NCBI RefSeq assembly: GCF_022267375.1
Contig: NZ_JAIZBH010000001.1
Span: forward strand, 1,902,001-1,966,000
Reading direction: 5' to 3'
Source: Leptospira sanjuanensis
GTDB taxonomy: Bacteria; Spirochaetota; Leptospiria; Leptospirales; Leptospiraceae
DNA: 64,000 nucleotides
Positions 28,154 to 41,730 of the stretch are shown here, piece by piece. Position 1 is the stretch's first letter. Each line of letters opens with the position of its first letter. The notes below the pieces were generated by a model that saw nothing but the letters and a program-made list of their open reading frames with translations, was not told the DNA's origin and searched no databases. Both the position numbers and the translations under genes were made by a program.

Positions 28154-29218
28154 ATGTCCTCAACACTCAAAACAGCAGAAAAAATATTCTCCGAAGTTCC
28201 GAGCGTCATTACAAAGGAAGAAGGGTTCGAAATTCTAAACGGTTCCGTTCCTTTGACGTTCGTTTTAGACAGAGCGTTTCAGGAAAGAAATCGCTATTTC
28301 GGAAACAAAGTTCGAATTCATATCTTAGATAATATCAAAAACGGCTATTGTCCCGAAGATTGCGGCTACTGCGCGCAAAGAAAGAATGCAAACTCCGGAG
28401 TTCAGGAATATCCGATGAAGTCCGAGGAAGAAATCTACGAGGACGCGGTCAAAGCCAAGGAAAACGGAGCGTATCGTTTTTGTATGGTTACTTCCGGAAC
28501 CGGACCGAATCGCCCGACCACCGAAAGACTTGCGAATACGATCCGCAAAATCACTGACGAACTCGGGATGAAGGTTTGTCTTTCCGCGGGCCTTTTGGAC
28601 GAAGACAAGGCCCAGCTTCTGAAAGCGGCGGGGCTCGATCGTTACAATCACAATCTGAACACTTCCGAAAATCATTATCCTGAAATTTGCGATACGCATA
28701 CATACGCACAGAGAGCGGAAACCTTAGGTTCCGTTTCCAAAGCCGGAATCGGAATGTGCAGCGGGGTCATCGTAGGAATGGGAGAAACTCTCCGCGACAT
28801 CGTGGATGTTGCGTTTGAACTCAAGTCCTTTCGAGTGATTTCTATTCCCGTAAATTTTTTCATACCCGTCAAAGGACATGCGATCAAAAATCCGAGCGTT
28901 TTGACTCCGGAACTTTGTGTGAGAATTCTTTCTTTGTTCCGATTGGTGAATCCGGACTCCGAGATCCGAATTGCTGCGGGAAGAGAAGGCCACTTGAGAA
29001 GTCTTTCTGCGACAGCTCTTTTTGCCGCAAACTCTTTGTTCTCCGCGGGTTATCTGAACGTGAAGGGCTCCGAAATGACGGAAACGATTTCCATGATTCG
29101 AGACGCCGGTTTTGTACCGGAACTTGCGGACGGAGGAATTTTACCGGAGGACTCGGAAACCGAATCTCTCTATGCGGAGAAAAACTTTCCCGAGCTGTAC
29201 AAATTCAAAAAAGACTGA
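28154..29218 (+). CDS. bioB: Biotin synthase
   Basis: A 354-residue radical SAM enzyme that inserts sulfur into dethiobiotin. The 4Fe-4S motif is Cys66-x3-Cys70-x2-Cys73 (CPEDCGYC). Further conserved pieces are YNHNLNTSE (second cluster region), [11 protein letters not shown] and the AAGRE arginine motif near the C-terminus. It is the last of the bio genes, 40 bp after bioA. The sequence after its stop contains no convincing terminator, although the next 380 bp carry no certain gene. Confidence 0.95.
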   Translation: MSSTLKTAEKIFSEVPSVITKEEGFEILNGSVPLTFVLDRAFQERNRYFGNKVRIHILDNIKNGYCPEDCGYCAQRKNANSGVQEYPMKSEEEIYEDAVKAKENGAYRFCMVTSGTGPNRPTTERLANTIRKITDELGMKVCLSAGLLDEDKAQLLKAAGLDRYNHNLNTSENHYPEICDTHTYAQRAETLGSVSKAGIGMCSGVIVGMGETLRDIVDVAFELKSFRVISIPVNFFIPVKGHAIKNPSVLTPELCVRILSLFRLVNPDSEIRIAAGREGHLRSLSATALFAANSLFSAGYLNVKGSEMTETISMIRDAGFVPELADGGILPEDSETESLYAEKNFPELYKFKKD

Positions 29219-29311
29219 TGGTTTTCACCGTCAAAAAAACGGGATTTTGGTATTTTTTAAGCTTTCCCAGCAACTTTTTTTCAGTAAATTGAGTCTGAAG
29301 ACAATGTAGAA

Positions 29312-29470
29312 TTGTTACACGGCGTTTCCCGATTCGTTCGGTATTTCGAGGAATTTTACGGAGGCAAACGGCGTTTAAAACAGTGCTTAGGTGAAACGGG
29401 AAAATTCGGTTTTGAAAACAAGACACACGTTATGTGCATCGAAGTTGAAAGCTCCGAAGAAAAAATTTGA
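29312..29470 (+). CDS. Possible 52-residue peptide
   Basis: An open frame from TTG to TGA encoding 52 residues (MLHGVSRFVRYFEEFYGG at the start, VESSEEKI at the end). The composition is protein-like, with a basic middle and acidic tail. No ribosome site precedes the TTG and no family is recognised. It could equally be chance in a non-coding region. Confidence 0.2.
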   Translation: MLHGVSRFVRYFEEFYGGKRRLKQCLGETGKFGFENKTHVMCIEVESSEEKI

Positions 29471-29495
29471 AAAATTATATGGAAATGTCGGAGCT
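29450..29495 (+). repeat. Inverted repeat, possible RNA stem-loop
   Basis: Perfect 8-bp arms AGCTCCGA and TCGGAGCT enclose an A/T-rich 30-nt loop. A run of six T starts 11 nt after the right arm, too far for a standard terminator. It lies about 100 bp upstream of the 58-residue gene. Confidence 0.4.
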
Positions 29496-29598
29496 AAGAA
29501 GTATTCTTTTTTAAGGTGAAAAAGAGTAGTTCGTTTTTTTTAGAATCGGTTGAAAGCCTGGGTTAATCTAAAAATCTGACATTACTGGAGTTTAATGG

Positions 29599-29775
29599 AT
29601 GAAATATAAAATAGAAATCAATAAGCTGAAGAACGGTTATATCGAAGCGAAGCTCATTGATACCGCCTCCAATAACCCGATCGAGTTCCGGATTTGCGAT
29701 TCGGAGGATTATCTACAAGCGCAGATCGCCGATTGGCACAAACGTTTTCACATGAAAGAACCGCAGGAGCAGTAA
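29599..29775 (+). CDS. Small protein of unknown function (58 residues)
   Basis: A short gene encoding MKYKIEINKLKNGYIEAKLI and a further 38 residues to EPQEQ. The fold looks like a beta hairpin followed by a helix (SEDYLQAQIADWHKRF). GGAG at 29587-29590 lies 8 bp before the ATG, which supports translation, and codon use matches the neighbours. It has no signal peptide. No family is recognised. The SGNH lipoprotein gene begins 7 bp after its stop, so the two are probably coupled. Confidence 0.65.
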   Translation: MKYKIEINKLKNGYIEAKLIDTASNNPIEFRICDSEDYLQAQIADWHKRFHMKEPQEQ

Positions 29776-29782
29776 TAGATCC

Positions 29783-30526
29783 TTGGTAAGGTACTTCTCC
29801 GCTCTTTCCTTGCTTCTTTTTCTTTCTTCCTGTTCCGTTCTTTTTAAAAAATCATACACAGATTATTCCAGCTCTAACTTTGAATGTTGGGCTGGAGTCG
29901 GTTACCGATCCTCCGAAAAATTCGCTCAATACAGATCTCTTTGGTCCACGATGCGGAACATTTACCGCGAGGATAACCAAAGAATCAAAACCGCAAACGT
30001 AGTCTTTGTGGGAAACTCATTGATTCAACTTTTTCCCAACGAAATTTTAACCCGAGAATTTCCGGGCGCCGTCAATCGCGGGATCGGCGGAGACATGACC
30101 GAACTTCTTCTGGAAAGATTGGAAGAGGACGTAATCGTTTTAAACCCAAAGGCCATCGTACTTGAGATCGGAGGGAACGATCTCATTCAGGGAAAATGTT
30201 TGGATGGGATCGAATCCAATTTGGTAAGAATTCTCGATAAGCTTACCGAGGACCTCCCGAATACGAAAATTGTCGTTTTGGGAATTCCACCGGTTCGCAC
30301 ACAAAGTTTAAATAGCATTTCTCCCGTAATCAATTTGTCTTGGGTTTCCATCATTCAGTCTTATAAAAATGTAGTCTTTTTGGACAATTGGCAATGGTTT
30401 CGGGAAAAGGATCGACCGGCGTTGCGTCAGGAATTCTGGCTGGAACAGGACAAGATTCATTTGAACGAAAATGCATATAAAATCTGGGTTCAAAAATTAA
30501 AACCGATCCTTCAGCCGTATCTTTAA
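29783..30526 (+). CDS. SGNH/GDSL-family hydrolase, lipoprotein
   Basis: A 247-residue esterase-like protein. The N-terminus is a signal peptide with lipobox LSSC, Cys17. The nucleophile block reads VGNSLIQ (Ser79), with Asn in place of the usual Asp of GDS; block II Gly is in NRGIGGD, block III is GGND (Asn132) and block V is Asp223-x2-His226. All catalytic residues are present. Such enzymes remove acetyl or acyl groups from glycans or lipids; the target is not known. The start is TTG, with GGAG 13 bp upstream inside the preceding small gene. Confidence 0.83.
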   Translation: MVRYFSALSLLLFLSSCSVLFKKSYTDYSSSNFECWAGVGYRSSEKFAQYRSLWSTMRNIYREDNQRIKTANVVFVGNSLIQLFPNEILTREFPGAVNRGIGGDMTELLLERLEEDVIVLNPKAIVLEIGGNDLIQGKCLDGIESNLVRILDKLTEDLPNTKIVVLGIPPVRTQSLNSISPVINLSWVSIIQSYKNVVFLDNWQWFREKDRPALRQEFWLEQDKIHLNENAYKIWVQKLKPILQPYL

Positions 30527-30560
30527 TCGTTTCATAAATCACTCTAAAACAGGTTCTCCA

Positions 30561-31442
30561 GTGCTTCTGATTCTGACTCAAAATCCGTACGAAATTCGAA
30601 AGGAACTCCTGTTGGGAATCGGGGGATTCGTATCCCTTAAACCGGAGGAAACCTTTTCGCTTTCTTCGGCTCCGATCCGCGCACAAGGTGAGTGGAGCTG
30701 CATCGAATGGAACGTCGGAAGAAAGCTGGAAGCATCCGAACTGATCGCCTTACGTGCGCTATTTGCAAAGAAAAATTCCGATCTGCTACAGATCGATTCT
30801 CTCTTGAATCCGAAAGAGAAAAGTTTTTTCGCGTTCGATATGGATTCCACGTTGATCCGTCAGGAAGTGATCGACGAACTCGCAAGGTTTGCGGGCGTAT
30901 ACGAAGAAGTCGCTTCCGTTACCAGGGAAGCGATGGAAGGAAACCTGGACTTTCACGAAGCGCTCAAAAAAAGATGCACACACCTGAAAGGTTTGTCCTC
31001 TTCGATTTTTAGCGATCTGTATCGCCAACTCGAGCCGAACGTGGGCGTTGAAAAACTTCTCCAAGGTCTCAAAGAGAAAAAGTGCAGAACCGCCGTTTTC
31101 TCCGGAGGGTTTACCGATATTCTCGAACTCTTTCAAAAGGAGTTCGGAATCGACGAAATTTACGCAAACGTTCTCACACGGGAAGACGGACATCTGACCG
31201 GAACGGTTACGGGCGACATCGTGGATAAAAACAAAAAGCTCGAATATCTAAAAACGATTCGCGATCGGGAAGGGATTGCACACAAACAAGTCGTCGCCGT
31301 CGGAGACGGCGCCAACGACGCGCTGATGTTGAACGAGGCGGGTATAGGAATCGGCTTTCACGCGAAGGACGGTTTGAAAAAGCTCATCGTCAATTGGGTG
31401 GATTTTGCGCCGATGGACGTTTTACTACTTTTGTTTTCGTAA
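30561..31442 (+). CDS. serB: Phosphoserine phosphatase
   Basis: A 293-residue HAD-superfamily phosphatase that makes serine from phosphoserine. Motif I is DMDSTLI with Asp93 and Asp95; the substrate-binding REAMEGNLDF block, SGGFTD (motif II) and VGDGANDALML (motif III) are SerB-specific. The N-terminal 85 residues match the regulatory part found in E. coli-type SerB, though shorter. The predicted start is GTG with only a weak AGG upstream. The last 18 bp overlap the convergent mutS gene. Confidence 0.9.
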   Translation: MLLILTQNPYEIRKELLLGIGGFVSLKPEETFSLSSAPIRAQGEWSCIEWNVGRKLEASELIALRALFAKKNSDLLQIDSLLNPKEKSFFAFDMDSTLIRQEVIDELARFAGVYEEVASVTREAMEGNLDFHEALKKRCTHLKGLSSSIFSDLYRQLEPNVGVEKLLQGLKEKKCRTAVFSGGFTDILELFQKEFGIDEIYANVLTREDGHLTGTVTGDIVDKNKKLEYLKTIRDREGIAHKQVVAVGDGANDALMLNEAGIGIGFHAKDGLKKLIVNWVDFAPMDVLLLLFS

Positions 31443-33971
31443 CTTCTTTTGAAAGTCTTCCAAAGTCTTTAAGGCTTCGATCGGGGTCATCTCTTCCAAT
31501 TTCAATTTTAGAATCGACGTTTCGGTTTCCGACGGAGCGTTCTTTTGCTCCGGTTCCGCAAAGAGAGAAGGCTGCGCTTCCTGAATTTTGATCTCTTTCT
31601 TTTTGGATTCCAGGTCGGTTAGAAGTTCCGCCGCACGTTTTACGATCGGGTCGGGAACACCCGCGATTTTTGCGACGTAGATCCCGAAGGATTTTTTCGC
31701 CTTACCGATCTTTACCTTTCTTAGAAAAAGAACCTTGTCTTCCTTTTCGAGGGTCTCGAGATACAGATTGAAAATTCCCCCCAGACGAGAGAGTTCGGTG
31801 AGTTCGTGATAGTGCGTGGCAAAGATCGTCTTCGGCCGCACGGGCAAAGAGGAAAGATATTCTAAGATGGACCAAGCGATGCTCATTCCGTCGTAGGTCG
31901 AAGTTCCTCTCCCGACCTCGTCGAACAAAATCAAAGAATCCTCCGTGAAATGATTGAGGATGTTTGCGGTTTCCTTCATCTCGACGAAGAATGTGGATTC
32001 TCCCGCGGTGAGGTTGTCTCCCGCTCCGATTCGAGTGAATAGTTTGTCCACGATCGGAAGTCTCGCGGATTTAGCCGGAACAAAGGCGCCCATCTGAAAT
32101 AGAATCTGATTTAGGGCGATCTGACGCATAAACGTGGATTTACCGGCCATGTTCGGCCCCGTGAGAACCGCGATCGCCTTGTCTTGGGTGTCGAGATACA
32201 CGGAGTTCGGAATGAATTCCTGACCGGGAGGAAGAGTCGCTTCCACAACGGGATGTCTGGAATCTCCGAGATCAAGGGAACGGTCGTCGGAAAGCTGAGG
32301 ACGAATCCATCCGAATTTGTCTTTTGCCGTCAGAACCGAAATCTGAAAATCCAGATCTCCGATCTCTTCCGAAAAGGAAAGAAGCGCGGAAGAATACTGC
32401 AAAACCTCTTCCACCATTCGGTTGAATTCGGTCCGTTCGATTTCTTGGATGATTTCGTCCGCTTCGAGGATCGTCCGTTCTATTTCTTCCAGCTTTGGAG
32501 TGGTAAAACGTTCGCTGCCAACGAGAGTCTGTTTTTTGAGATAATCTTTCGGAGCTTGTTCCGCTTGAACGCGGGAGATTTCTATAAAATACCCGACGAT
32601 CTTATTATAACGAATCTTTAATGTGTTTAAGCCGGTTCTTTTTTTCTCTTCGGCTTCCAGATCCAAAATCCAATCCTTTCCTTTGAATCCGGCTTCTCTT
32701 GCCTTGTCCAGCTTAGCGGAGAATCCGGTTTTCAGGAACGGGCCGTTTCCGAGAATCACAGGCAAGTCGTCGCCCGGATGAAGACGTTCCGCAATGAAAT
32801 CGGAAAGGGTTTGGAGTTCTTTTGAAGGAATGAGAAACGGATAGGAGAGAGTTTCCAATTCCGCTTTCAATTTCATTCCCGTCGCGATCGAGTTTAGGAT
32901 CGAGCGAAAATCCCGAGGATACGCGTGGTTTCCTCGAAAACGCGTGAGAATTCTTTCCAGATCTCCTACGTCCCGCAAAGCGCTCACAAACGGCGCGAGA
33001 ATCGATTTTAAGAGAATATCCTGTTTTTCCCAGCGGGAGTAGAGGATCAACGGATCGCATTCGGGAAAAAGAATTCTCTGTTTGAGGAGACGTTTTCCTT
33101 TCGCAGTATTGCAAAAATTGAATATAGAATAAAGGGTGTGATTCTTTTCCTTTTCGTTTTCCACAAGCTCGAGGTTGAGAATCGTTTCCCGATCCATTTC
33201 GAGAAACTTTCCGGAACTTAAAATGCGAGGCTCTCGAAGAACGAGTTTATTGTCCCGGTAGGTTTCGCGGATATATTCGTTGAGATATACGGAAAGAATT
33301 TGGAACGGATCTTTTTCCGAAACGGTTTCCTGATCTTTGAGAAGAGTGAATTCTCGATTTTTGAAATATTCCAATTCTTGAAAGAAGGAATGTTCCGATT
33401 TCGGGACGCAGATTTCCGATGGTCTGAACTTTTCAAGCTCCGCGACAAGTCGTTCGATTCCGGTGATCGAAGCGGAGGAATAAAAAACTTCTCCCGTGGA
33501 AAAATCGGCCATCGCGAAGTAAATCAGACTTTTTTTGAGATGTAAAACAGCGAGATAGTTGTTCTGAAATCCGGAAAGAAGATTCTCTTCGATGACCGTT
33601 CCCGGAGTGATGATCCGCACTACATCCCGTGTCATGAGTTTGGAACCGGGTTCGTCTGGTTTGGATTGTTCGCAGATTGCGATCTTTTTTCCCGCGTTTA
33701 ACAGACGAGAGATGTAATTGTCCTTGGAATGATAAGGAATCCCGCACATAGGAACGGCGTTTTGCCGCTTGGTAAGAGCGATGTCCAAAATCGAAGAGGC
33801 GACTTTCGCATCTTCCAGAAACATTTCGTAAAAATCGCCCATACGAAAGAAAAGAATCGTATCGGGAAAATCCTTTTTGATCGCGAGAAATTGTTTCATC
33901 ATCGGAGTGTTCAGCGCGTCCGCGAGATCGCTCCAATATTCTGCAGAAGTTCCTGTGGTTTCCAAACTCAT
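31425..33971 (-). CDS. mutS: DNA mismatch repair protein MutS
   Basis: An 848-residue MutS of normal length. The mismatch-reading Phe-x-Glu is F47-Y48-E49 in GDFYEMF. The clamp and lever domains fill the middle, and the ATPase has Walker A GPNMAGKST (605-613), the EVGRGTSTYDG block with Walker B, and the ATHYHELTEL switch. It recognises base mismatches and recruits MutL, which is not in this window. The start ATG overlaps the trpF stop by 4 bp, so translation is coupled to a tryptophan gene. Confidence 0.96.
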   Translation of the reverse strand: MSLETTGTSAEYWSDLADALNTPMMKQFLAIKKDFPDTILFFRMGDFYEMFLEDAKVASSILDIALTKRQNAVPMCGIPYHSKDNYISRLLNAGKKIAICEQSKPDEPGSKLMTRDVVRIITPGTVIEENLLSGFQNNYLAVLHLKKSLIYFAMADFSTGEVFYSSASITGIERLVAELEKFRPSEICVPKSEHSFFQELEYFKNREFTLLKDQETVSEKDPFQILSVYLNEYIRETYRDNKLVLREPRILSSGKFLEMDRETILNLELVENEKEKNHTLYSIFNFCNTAKGKRLLKQRILFPECDPLILYSRWEKQDILLKSILAPFVSALRDVGDLERILTRFRGNHAYPRDFRSILNSIATGMKLKAELETLSYPFLIPSKELQTLSDFIAERLHPGDDLPVILGNGPFLKTGFSAKLDKAREAGFKGKDWILDLEAEEKKRTGLNTLKIRYNKIVGYFIEISRVQAEQAPKDYLKKQTLVGSERFTTPKLEEIERTILEADEIIQEIERTEFNRMVEEVLQYSSALLSFSEEIGDLDFQISVLTAKDKFGWIRPQLSDDRSLDLGDSRHPVVEATLPPGQEFIPNSVYLDTQDKAIAVLTGPNMAGKSTFMRQIALNQILFQMGAFVPAKSARLPIVDKLFTRIGAGDNLTAGESTFFVEMKETANILNHFTEDSLILFDEVGRGTSTYDGMSIAWSILEYLSSLPVRPKTIFATHYHELTELSRLGGIFNLYLETLEKEDKVLFLRKVKIGKAKKSFGIYVAKIAGVPDPIVKRAAELLTDLESKKKEIKIQEAQPSLFAEPEQKNAPSETETSILKLKLEEMTPIEALKTLEDFQKKLRKQK

Positions 33972-34621
33972 AAGACCGATTTTGCGTTCCTGATAAATTG
34001 AATTACTTTTTGTGCGTCCTTGGTTCCGGGAGAAGATTCCACTCCGCTGGCGACGTCCACTCCGAAGGGACGAACCGATCGAACCGCCTGAACGACGTTA
34101 GACGGAGTAAGACCGCCCGCCAAAAGATAGTTTCGTTCGATTCCTTGAATGTATTCCCAATTGAATCTTTCTCCTGTTCCGCCTCCCGCTCCTTTGGAAT
34201 AACTATCCAAAATCAGAAGTTCCCCCGGAACGACGGACCGTAGATTCTCGTTCGTGATCGGTGCGGAAACCCGATACGAACAAATCTGTCTTTTGCGGAA
34301 GAGTGTTTCCCGAACGTTCGGTGTTACGGTTGCATCGTCCCAAACCCATTGAATGTAATCGTGATCGAGCGCGGAAATCACGGTTTCCATTTCTTCATGA
34401 GAATTCTTATAGAACAAGAGTACGATTTTCGGAGAATTCTCCTGCGAACGATAGAGATCCACGATCCTGTGTGCGCCCGCGAGATCGATTTTCCTGGGAC
34501 TCGAAGATACGAAATTCAGTCCGATGTAATCGGCTCCTTCTTCCCTGCAGATGTGTGCGATTTCCAAATCGCGGATTCCGCAGATCTTGACTTTTGTTGT
34601 TTCGTTTGAACGGCGATTCAT
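33968..34621 (-). CDS. trpF: Phosphoribosylanthranilate isomerase
   Basis: A 217-residue TIM barrel that isomerises phosphoribosylanthranilate in tryptophan synthesis. VKICGIRD near the N-terminus holds the catalytic Cys, LLILDSYSKG the catalytic Asp, and the phosphate-binding loops LAGGLTP and DVASGVESSPGTKD are intact. ATG 34621 is chosen; a GTG at 34678 would add 19 residues before the barrel and reach toward the divergent pgeF gene. No other trp genes are near. It overlaps mutS by 4 bp. Confidence 0.92.
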   Translation of the reverse strand: MNRRSNETTKVKICGIRDLEIAHICREEGADYIGLNFVSSSPRKIDLAGAHRIVDLYRSQENSPKIVLLFYKNSHEEMETVISALDHDYIQWVWDDATVTPNVRETLFRKRQICSYRVSAPITNENLRSVVPGELLILDSYSKGAGGGTGERFNWEYIQGIERNYLLAGGLTPSNVVQAVRSVRPFGVDVASGVESSPGTKDAQKVIQFIRNAKSVL

Positions 34622-34714
34622 GGGCGGAAGTTTTTCCAGTCTTCCCGAGGGGTTTTGTAAGATCACGTACTTTAACACTGGTCAGTTTCCGCGGGCGACG
34701 CAGAATCGGATTCA

Positions 34715-35820
<1,106 letters not shown>

Positions 35821-35833
35821 TGTTTACCTCTTT

Positions 35834-38145
<2,312 letters not shown>

Positions 38146-38149
<4 letters not shown>

Positions 38150-39909
38150 GAGAGTCCCGCCAATTTTAAAAATATTTCTTCGGAGGCTTTGATCTCGCCG
38201 AGCAGATCAGCCGTGAGAGTCCGAATCTCTCCTTGGTTTTTCGGAGCCTTCAGACTTTGAAAGGAGGAATAGATCTTGATCTTCGGTTCGGTTCCGGAAG
38301 GACGAATCGTGAGCTTTGCGTTTCCTTCCAAAACGACTTGGATCACGTCGGAAGAAGGACAACCCGCGAATGCCGATTTGGAAGCGTTTCCTTTTGCGGT
38401 CTGGGTTTTGTAATCCAGAACGCCCACGATCTTTCTCTGATGGATTTGTTTTCCCAAAAGATCCACGGTTCGCAGAGATTCCAAGGATTTGCGGATCTTT
38501 TCTTTACCGGCGCTTCCTTCGAGTGTGAGAGATTTAAGGCTTTCCTGAAAGAGGCCGTATTTTAGATAGATCTCGTCCATGTATTGCAGAAGGTCTTTTT
38601 TTTCGGTAAGAATTTCCAACAGGAGAAGGGCGGACGATAACGAATCCTTATCTCTCACGAAAGAAACAGGGAGATATCCGAAGGATTCTTCCCCGCCGAA
38701 CAAAAAGAAATCGGTTTTGCTTTTGTCGATCTTTGCCATCACCTGCGCGATGAACTTGAATCCGGTTAATACGTTTTTGTATTTTACCTTGTTTTTCTTA
38801 GCGATGTTTTCTTGAAGATCCGTAGTTACGATGGTTTTGATCAATACTGCCTTTTTCTTTTTTTTGCCGGAGGCGTACGCTTCACAAAGATACGCGGCCA
38901 TGATCGAGCCGATTTGATTTCCGTTTAATAAGACGTATTCTCCCTTGGAGTTTTTCACTCCGATTCCGAGTCGGTCCGCATCCGGGTCGGTTGCGATGAA
39001 CGCGTGCGCGCCCTTTGCGATCGCGAACTTCTTGGAAAGTTCCATGGCCTCCGGTTCTTCGGGGTTCGGATATTTTACGGTGGGGAATTCTCCGTTCGGA
39101 TCTTTTTGTTCGGGAACTAAGAATACGTTTTTGTATCCGAAACCGTTTAAGAGTTCCTTCATCGCTTTCCCGCCCGTTCCGTGTAACGGGGAATAAACGA
39201 CCTTCAGTGCGGCACGGTCTTTCGGTTTTAGGGAAGAGGAAAGGATTCCCGCTTTGGAAAGTTCCTTTTTGTAGGAAGCGAAACAGTCCTTGCCCGCGGG
39301 TTTTACCATCTTCTTATACAAAGGATCTTTCGGAGAAAGAATCGAAATCGAATTCCAATCGTGGATCGACTCGATTTTAGAAATGATCTTTTTATCATCC
39401 GGAGGTACGAGTTGTCCTCCGTCCGCGAGATAGGCTTTGAACCCGTTGTAATCGGGCGGATTGTGGGAAGCGGTGATTACGACTCCGCCCGTGGCCTTGT
39501 AATAACGGATCGCATACGAAAGAAGCGGGGTCGGAGTCACCTCGTTAAAAAGAATCACCTTCACTCCGAGAGAAGCGGCGATGCCCGCGGTGACTTCCGC
39601 AAATTCTTTGGATCTTCTTCTCGAATCGTACGCGATTACGATGGAAGCCTTCTTCGTTTTTTTAGAAAGATAACCTACGAAACCGAGAGCCGCCCGGCCC
39701 ACGGTGAACTCGTTCATTCTTCCGATTCCGTTTCCGAGTCTTCCGCGCATGCCTCCCGTTCCGAATTCGAGAGGAACGGAAAAGGCTTCTACGTCGGGAC
39801 CGGATTCTCCATTGGAGAATTTTTCCAGAGCGCGGGTCGCTTCGGTTCGAACTCCGCTCGGGAAGGGATCTTGTGTCCAGGAATGAATGAGGGATTCGGG
39901 ATGATTCAT
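38146..39909 (-). CDS. Phosphoglucomutase/phosphomannomutase
   Basis: A 587-residue alpha-D-phosphohexomutase of the PGM2-like group (usually 550-600). [12 protein letters not shown] near residue 48 is the family opening motif; the catalytic phosphoserine is Ser148 in [16 protein letters not shown] binds metal, and GGEESFGY and [10 protein letters not shown] bind sugar phosphate. It interconverts hexose 1- and 6-phosphates and feeds glycan synthesis. ATG 39909 is taken as start because the domain begins just after; an in-frame ATG at 39954 would add 15 residues. Neither has a clear ribosome site. Confidence 0.88.
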
Positions 39910-39929
39910 AGTATTTGCGGATTTCCGAT

Positions 39930-39962
<33 letters not shown>

Positions 39963-40006
39963 CCTTTCCCTGAGGTTCAACCCTAATTTTAGCCGATTCT
40001 AAAAGT

Positions 40007-40371
<365 letters not shown>

Positions 40372-40372
<1 letters not shown>

Positions 40373-41487
40373 TGCAACCCGGAGAATTCTGGATCGAGGA
40401 ACGACTCGAGAAATATAGAAAAACCGCGCCCTGCAATCTGGGAGAAAGCGGGGTTCGCAATCGAACCCTCGGAGAACTTCTTTCCGTTCTAGAACTTTCT
40501 CCCGAAGTTTTGAATTCGATTTCTTTGGAAGACGCTCCCAACCGAGGTGATCTTACTCTTCGGGAAGAAATCGCGAAGTTGTATCCCGGTTTGCACGCGG
40601 ATCAGATTTTGGTCACGACCGGAACCGGAGAAGCGCTGTACATTCTCTTTCATCTTCTTTGCAAAAAAGGTTCGGTCGTTTCGTATCTCGATCCCGCTTT
40701 TCAAGCGTTATACGAAATTCCTAAGATGATCGGAGCCGTTTTGGAACCGGTTTCTCTTTTGGAAACGATGGATCAAAATCCCGATTCTTCTCTGCCCGAA
40801 TTTTGCGTTTGGGAATTGTTCGCGAGAGGGAAGAATCTCGTCATCTTCAATCATCCCCACAATCCGTCCGGTTTCTCTTTACGTGCGGCTGAAATCGAAC
40901 GACTTCGGGAATTCGCGTCCGAACACAAAGGCTGGGTTTTGTTCGACGAACACTATCGGTTTTTGGATTTTCAAAACGATCTTTCTTGGACGGGCGCGGG
41001 TTTGAACGAAAGAACGGTAAGTACAGGTTCGATCACGAAGTGTTTCGGTGTGATGGGACTTCGAATCGGTTGGATGACCGGGCCGGTCGAATTGATCGAA
41101 CGGGCGCGTTCGTTTAAGGATTATCTAACGCATACGGTTTCTCCGATTTCCGAATTTTTAACGCTTCAAATTTTGAAGAATCGGGAACGATTGATCGCTC
41201 CGATTAAAACATCCATTTTGCGGAATATTCAAAATTTCGAAAGCGTTTGGCGCGGTCTCCCCGGATTGGAATCCTTTGTGCCTCCCGGAGGCGGAGTGGT
41301 TTCCTTCGTGAAGCTAAAGAAAGGAATCGATTCGTCGAAGTACGCGGATGCGCTGATTTCCCAGTGCGGAGTTTTTGTTTTGCCGGGACGGGATTTTGAA
41401 TGCGAAGGTTGGATTCGGATCGGTTTTGGGGAGACGAACGATCGATTTCTTGCCGGAATCGAGCGCTGGAAGAATTTACAACTCTGA
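40372..41487 (+). CDS. Class I/II PLP-dependent aminotransferase
   Basis: A 371-residue fold-type I enzyme. The PLP lysine is Lys223 in GSITKCFGVMGLRIGW. NHPHNPSGF and VLFDEHYRFLDF provide the cofactor-ring contacts. It resembles the group that includes capreomycidine synthase-like and histidinol-phosphate-like aminotransferases; the substrate is not evident. ATG 40372 is chosen because it abuts the preceding stop and the conserved N-terminus begins there. A 12-bp inverted repeat follows 11 bp after its stop. Confidence 0.82.
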
Positions 41488-41730
41488 AATCGAAATCTTG
41501 TCGGAACATTGATAAAAAAGAATTCATTAGTCCATGCGGATTTTTGAATGTTCCGACAGGATTTTCGAAAAAAGCTTGTCGGAATTGAAACGTTTCTGCG
41601 GGGGCAGAGAGAGTAGCCGAATTCGGCAAAACCGATCGAAAGATAGAGATCGGAATTATCGATCAAGGAAAGGATCTGAAAAATCTAAAAAATCGTACTC
41701 GTCTAAAAATTGAAAAAACGAGGCAAACTC
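41488..41730. other. Intergenic region between convergent genes, with repeats
   Basis: About 240 bp of AT-rich sequence after the aminotransferase gene. The left part carries three copies of a TGTCGGAA core (see the repeat entry). The right part (41600-41730) is A-rich with no clear hairpin or coding frame. Confidence 0.5.
41499..41584. repeat. TGTCGGAACATT inverted repeat plus a third half-site
   Basis: TGTCGGAACATT (41499-41510) and AATGTTCCGACA (41547-41558) are perfect 12-bp inverted copies 36 bp apart. A third partial copy, TGTCGGAA (41577-41584), follows in the left-copy orientation. The unit looks like a dispersed short intergenic element or a long-loop hairpin at the end of the aminotransferase message. 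Confidence 0.6.

Larger units (their letters stand above)
29219..29598. other. 380-bp region without a certain gene
   Basis: AT-richer than its surroundings. It holds a 52-codon TTG-started frame at 29312-29470, an 8-bp inverted repeat (AGCTCCGA 29450-29457, TCGGAGCT 29488-29495) with a 30-nt loop straddling that frame's stop, and T-runs near 29507 and 29535. The inverted repeat suggests a structured leader or small RNA before the 58-residue gene. No promoter was identified with confidence. Confidence 0.45.
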
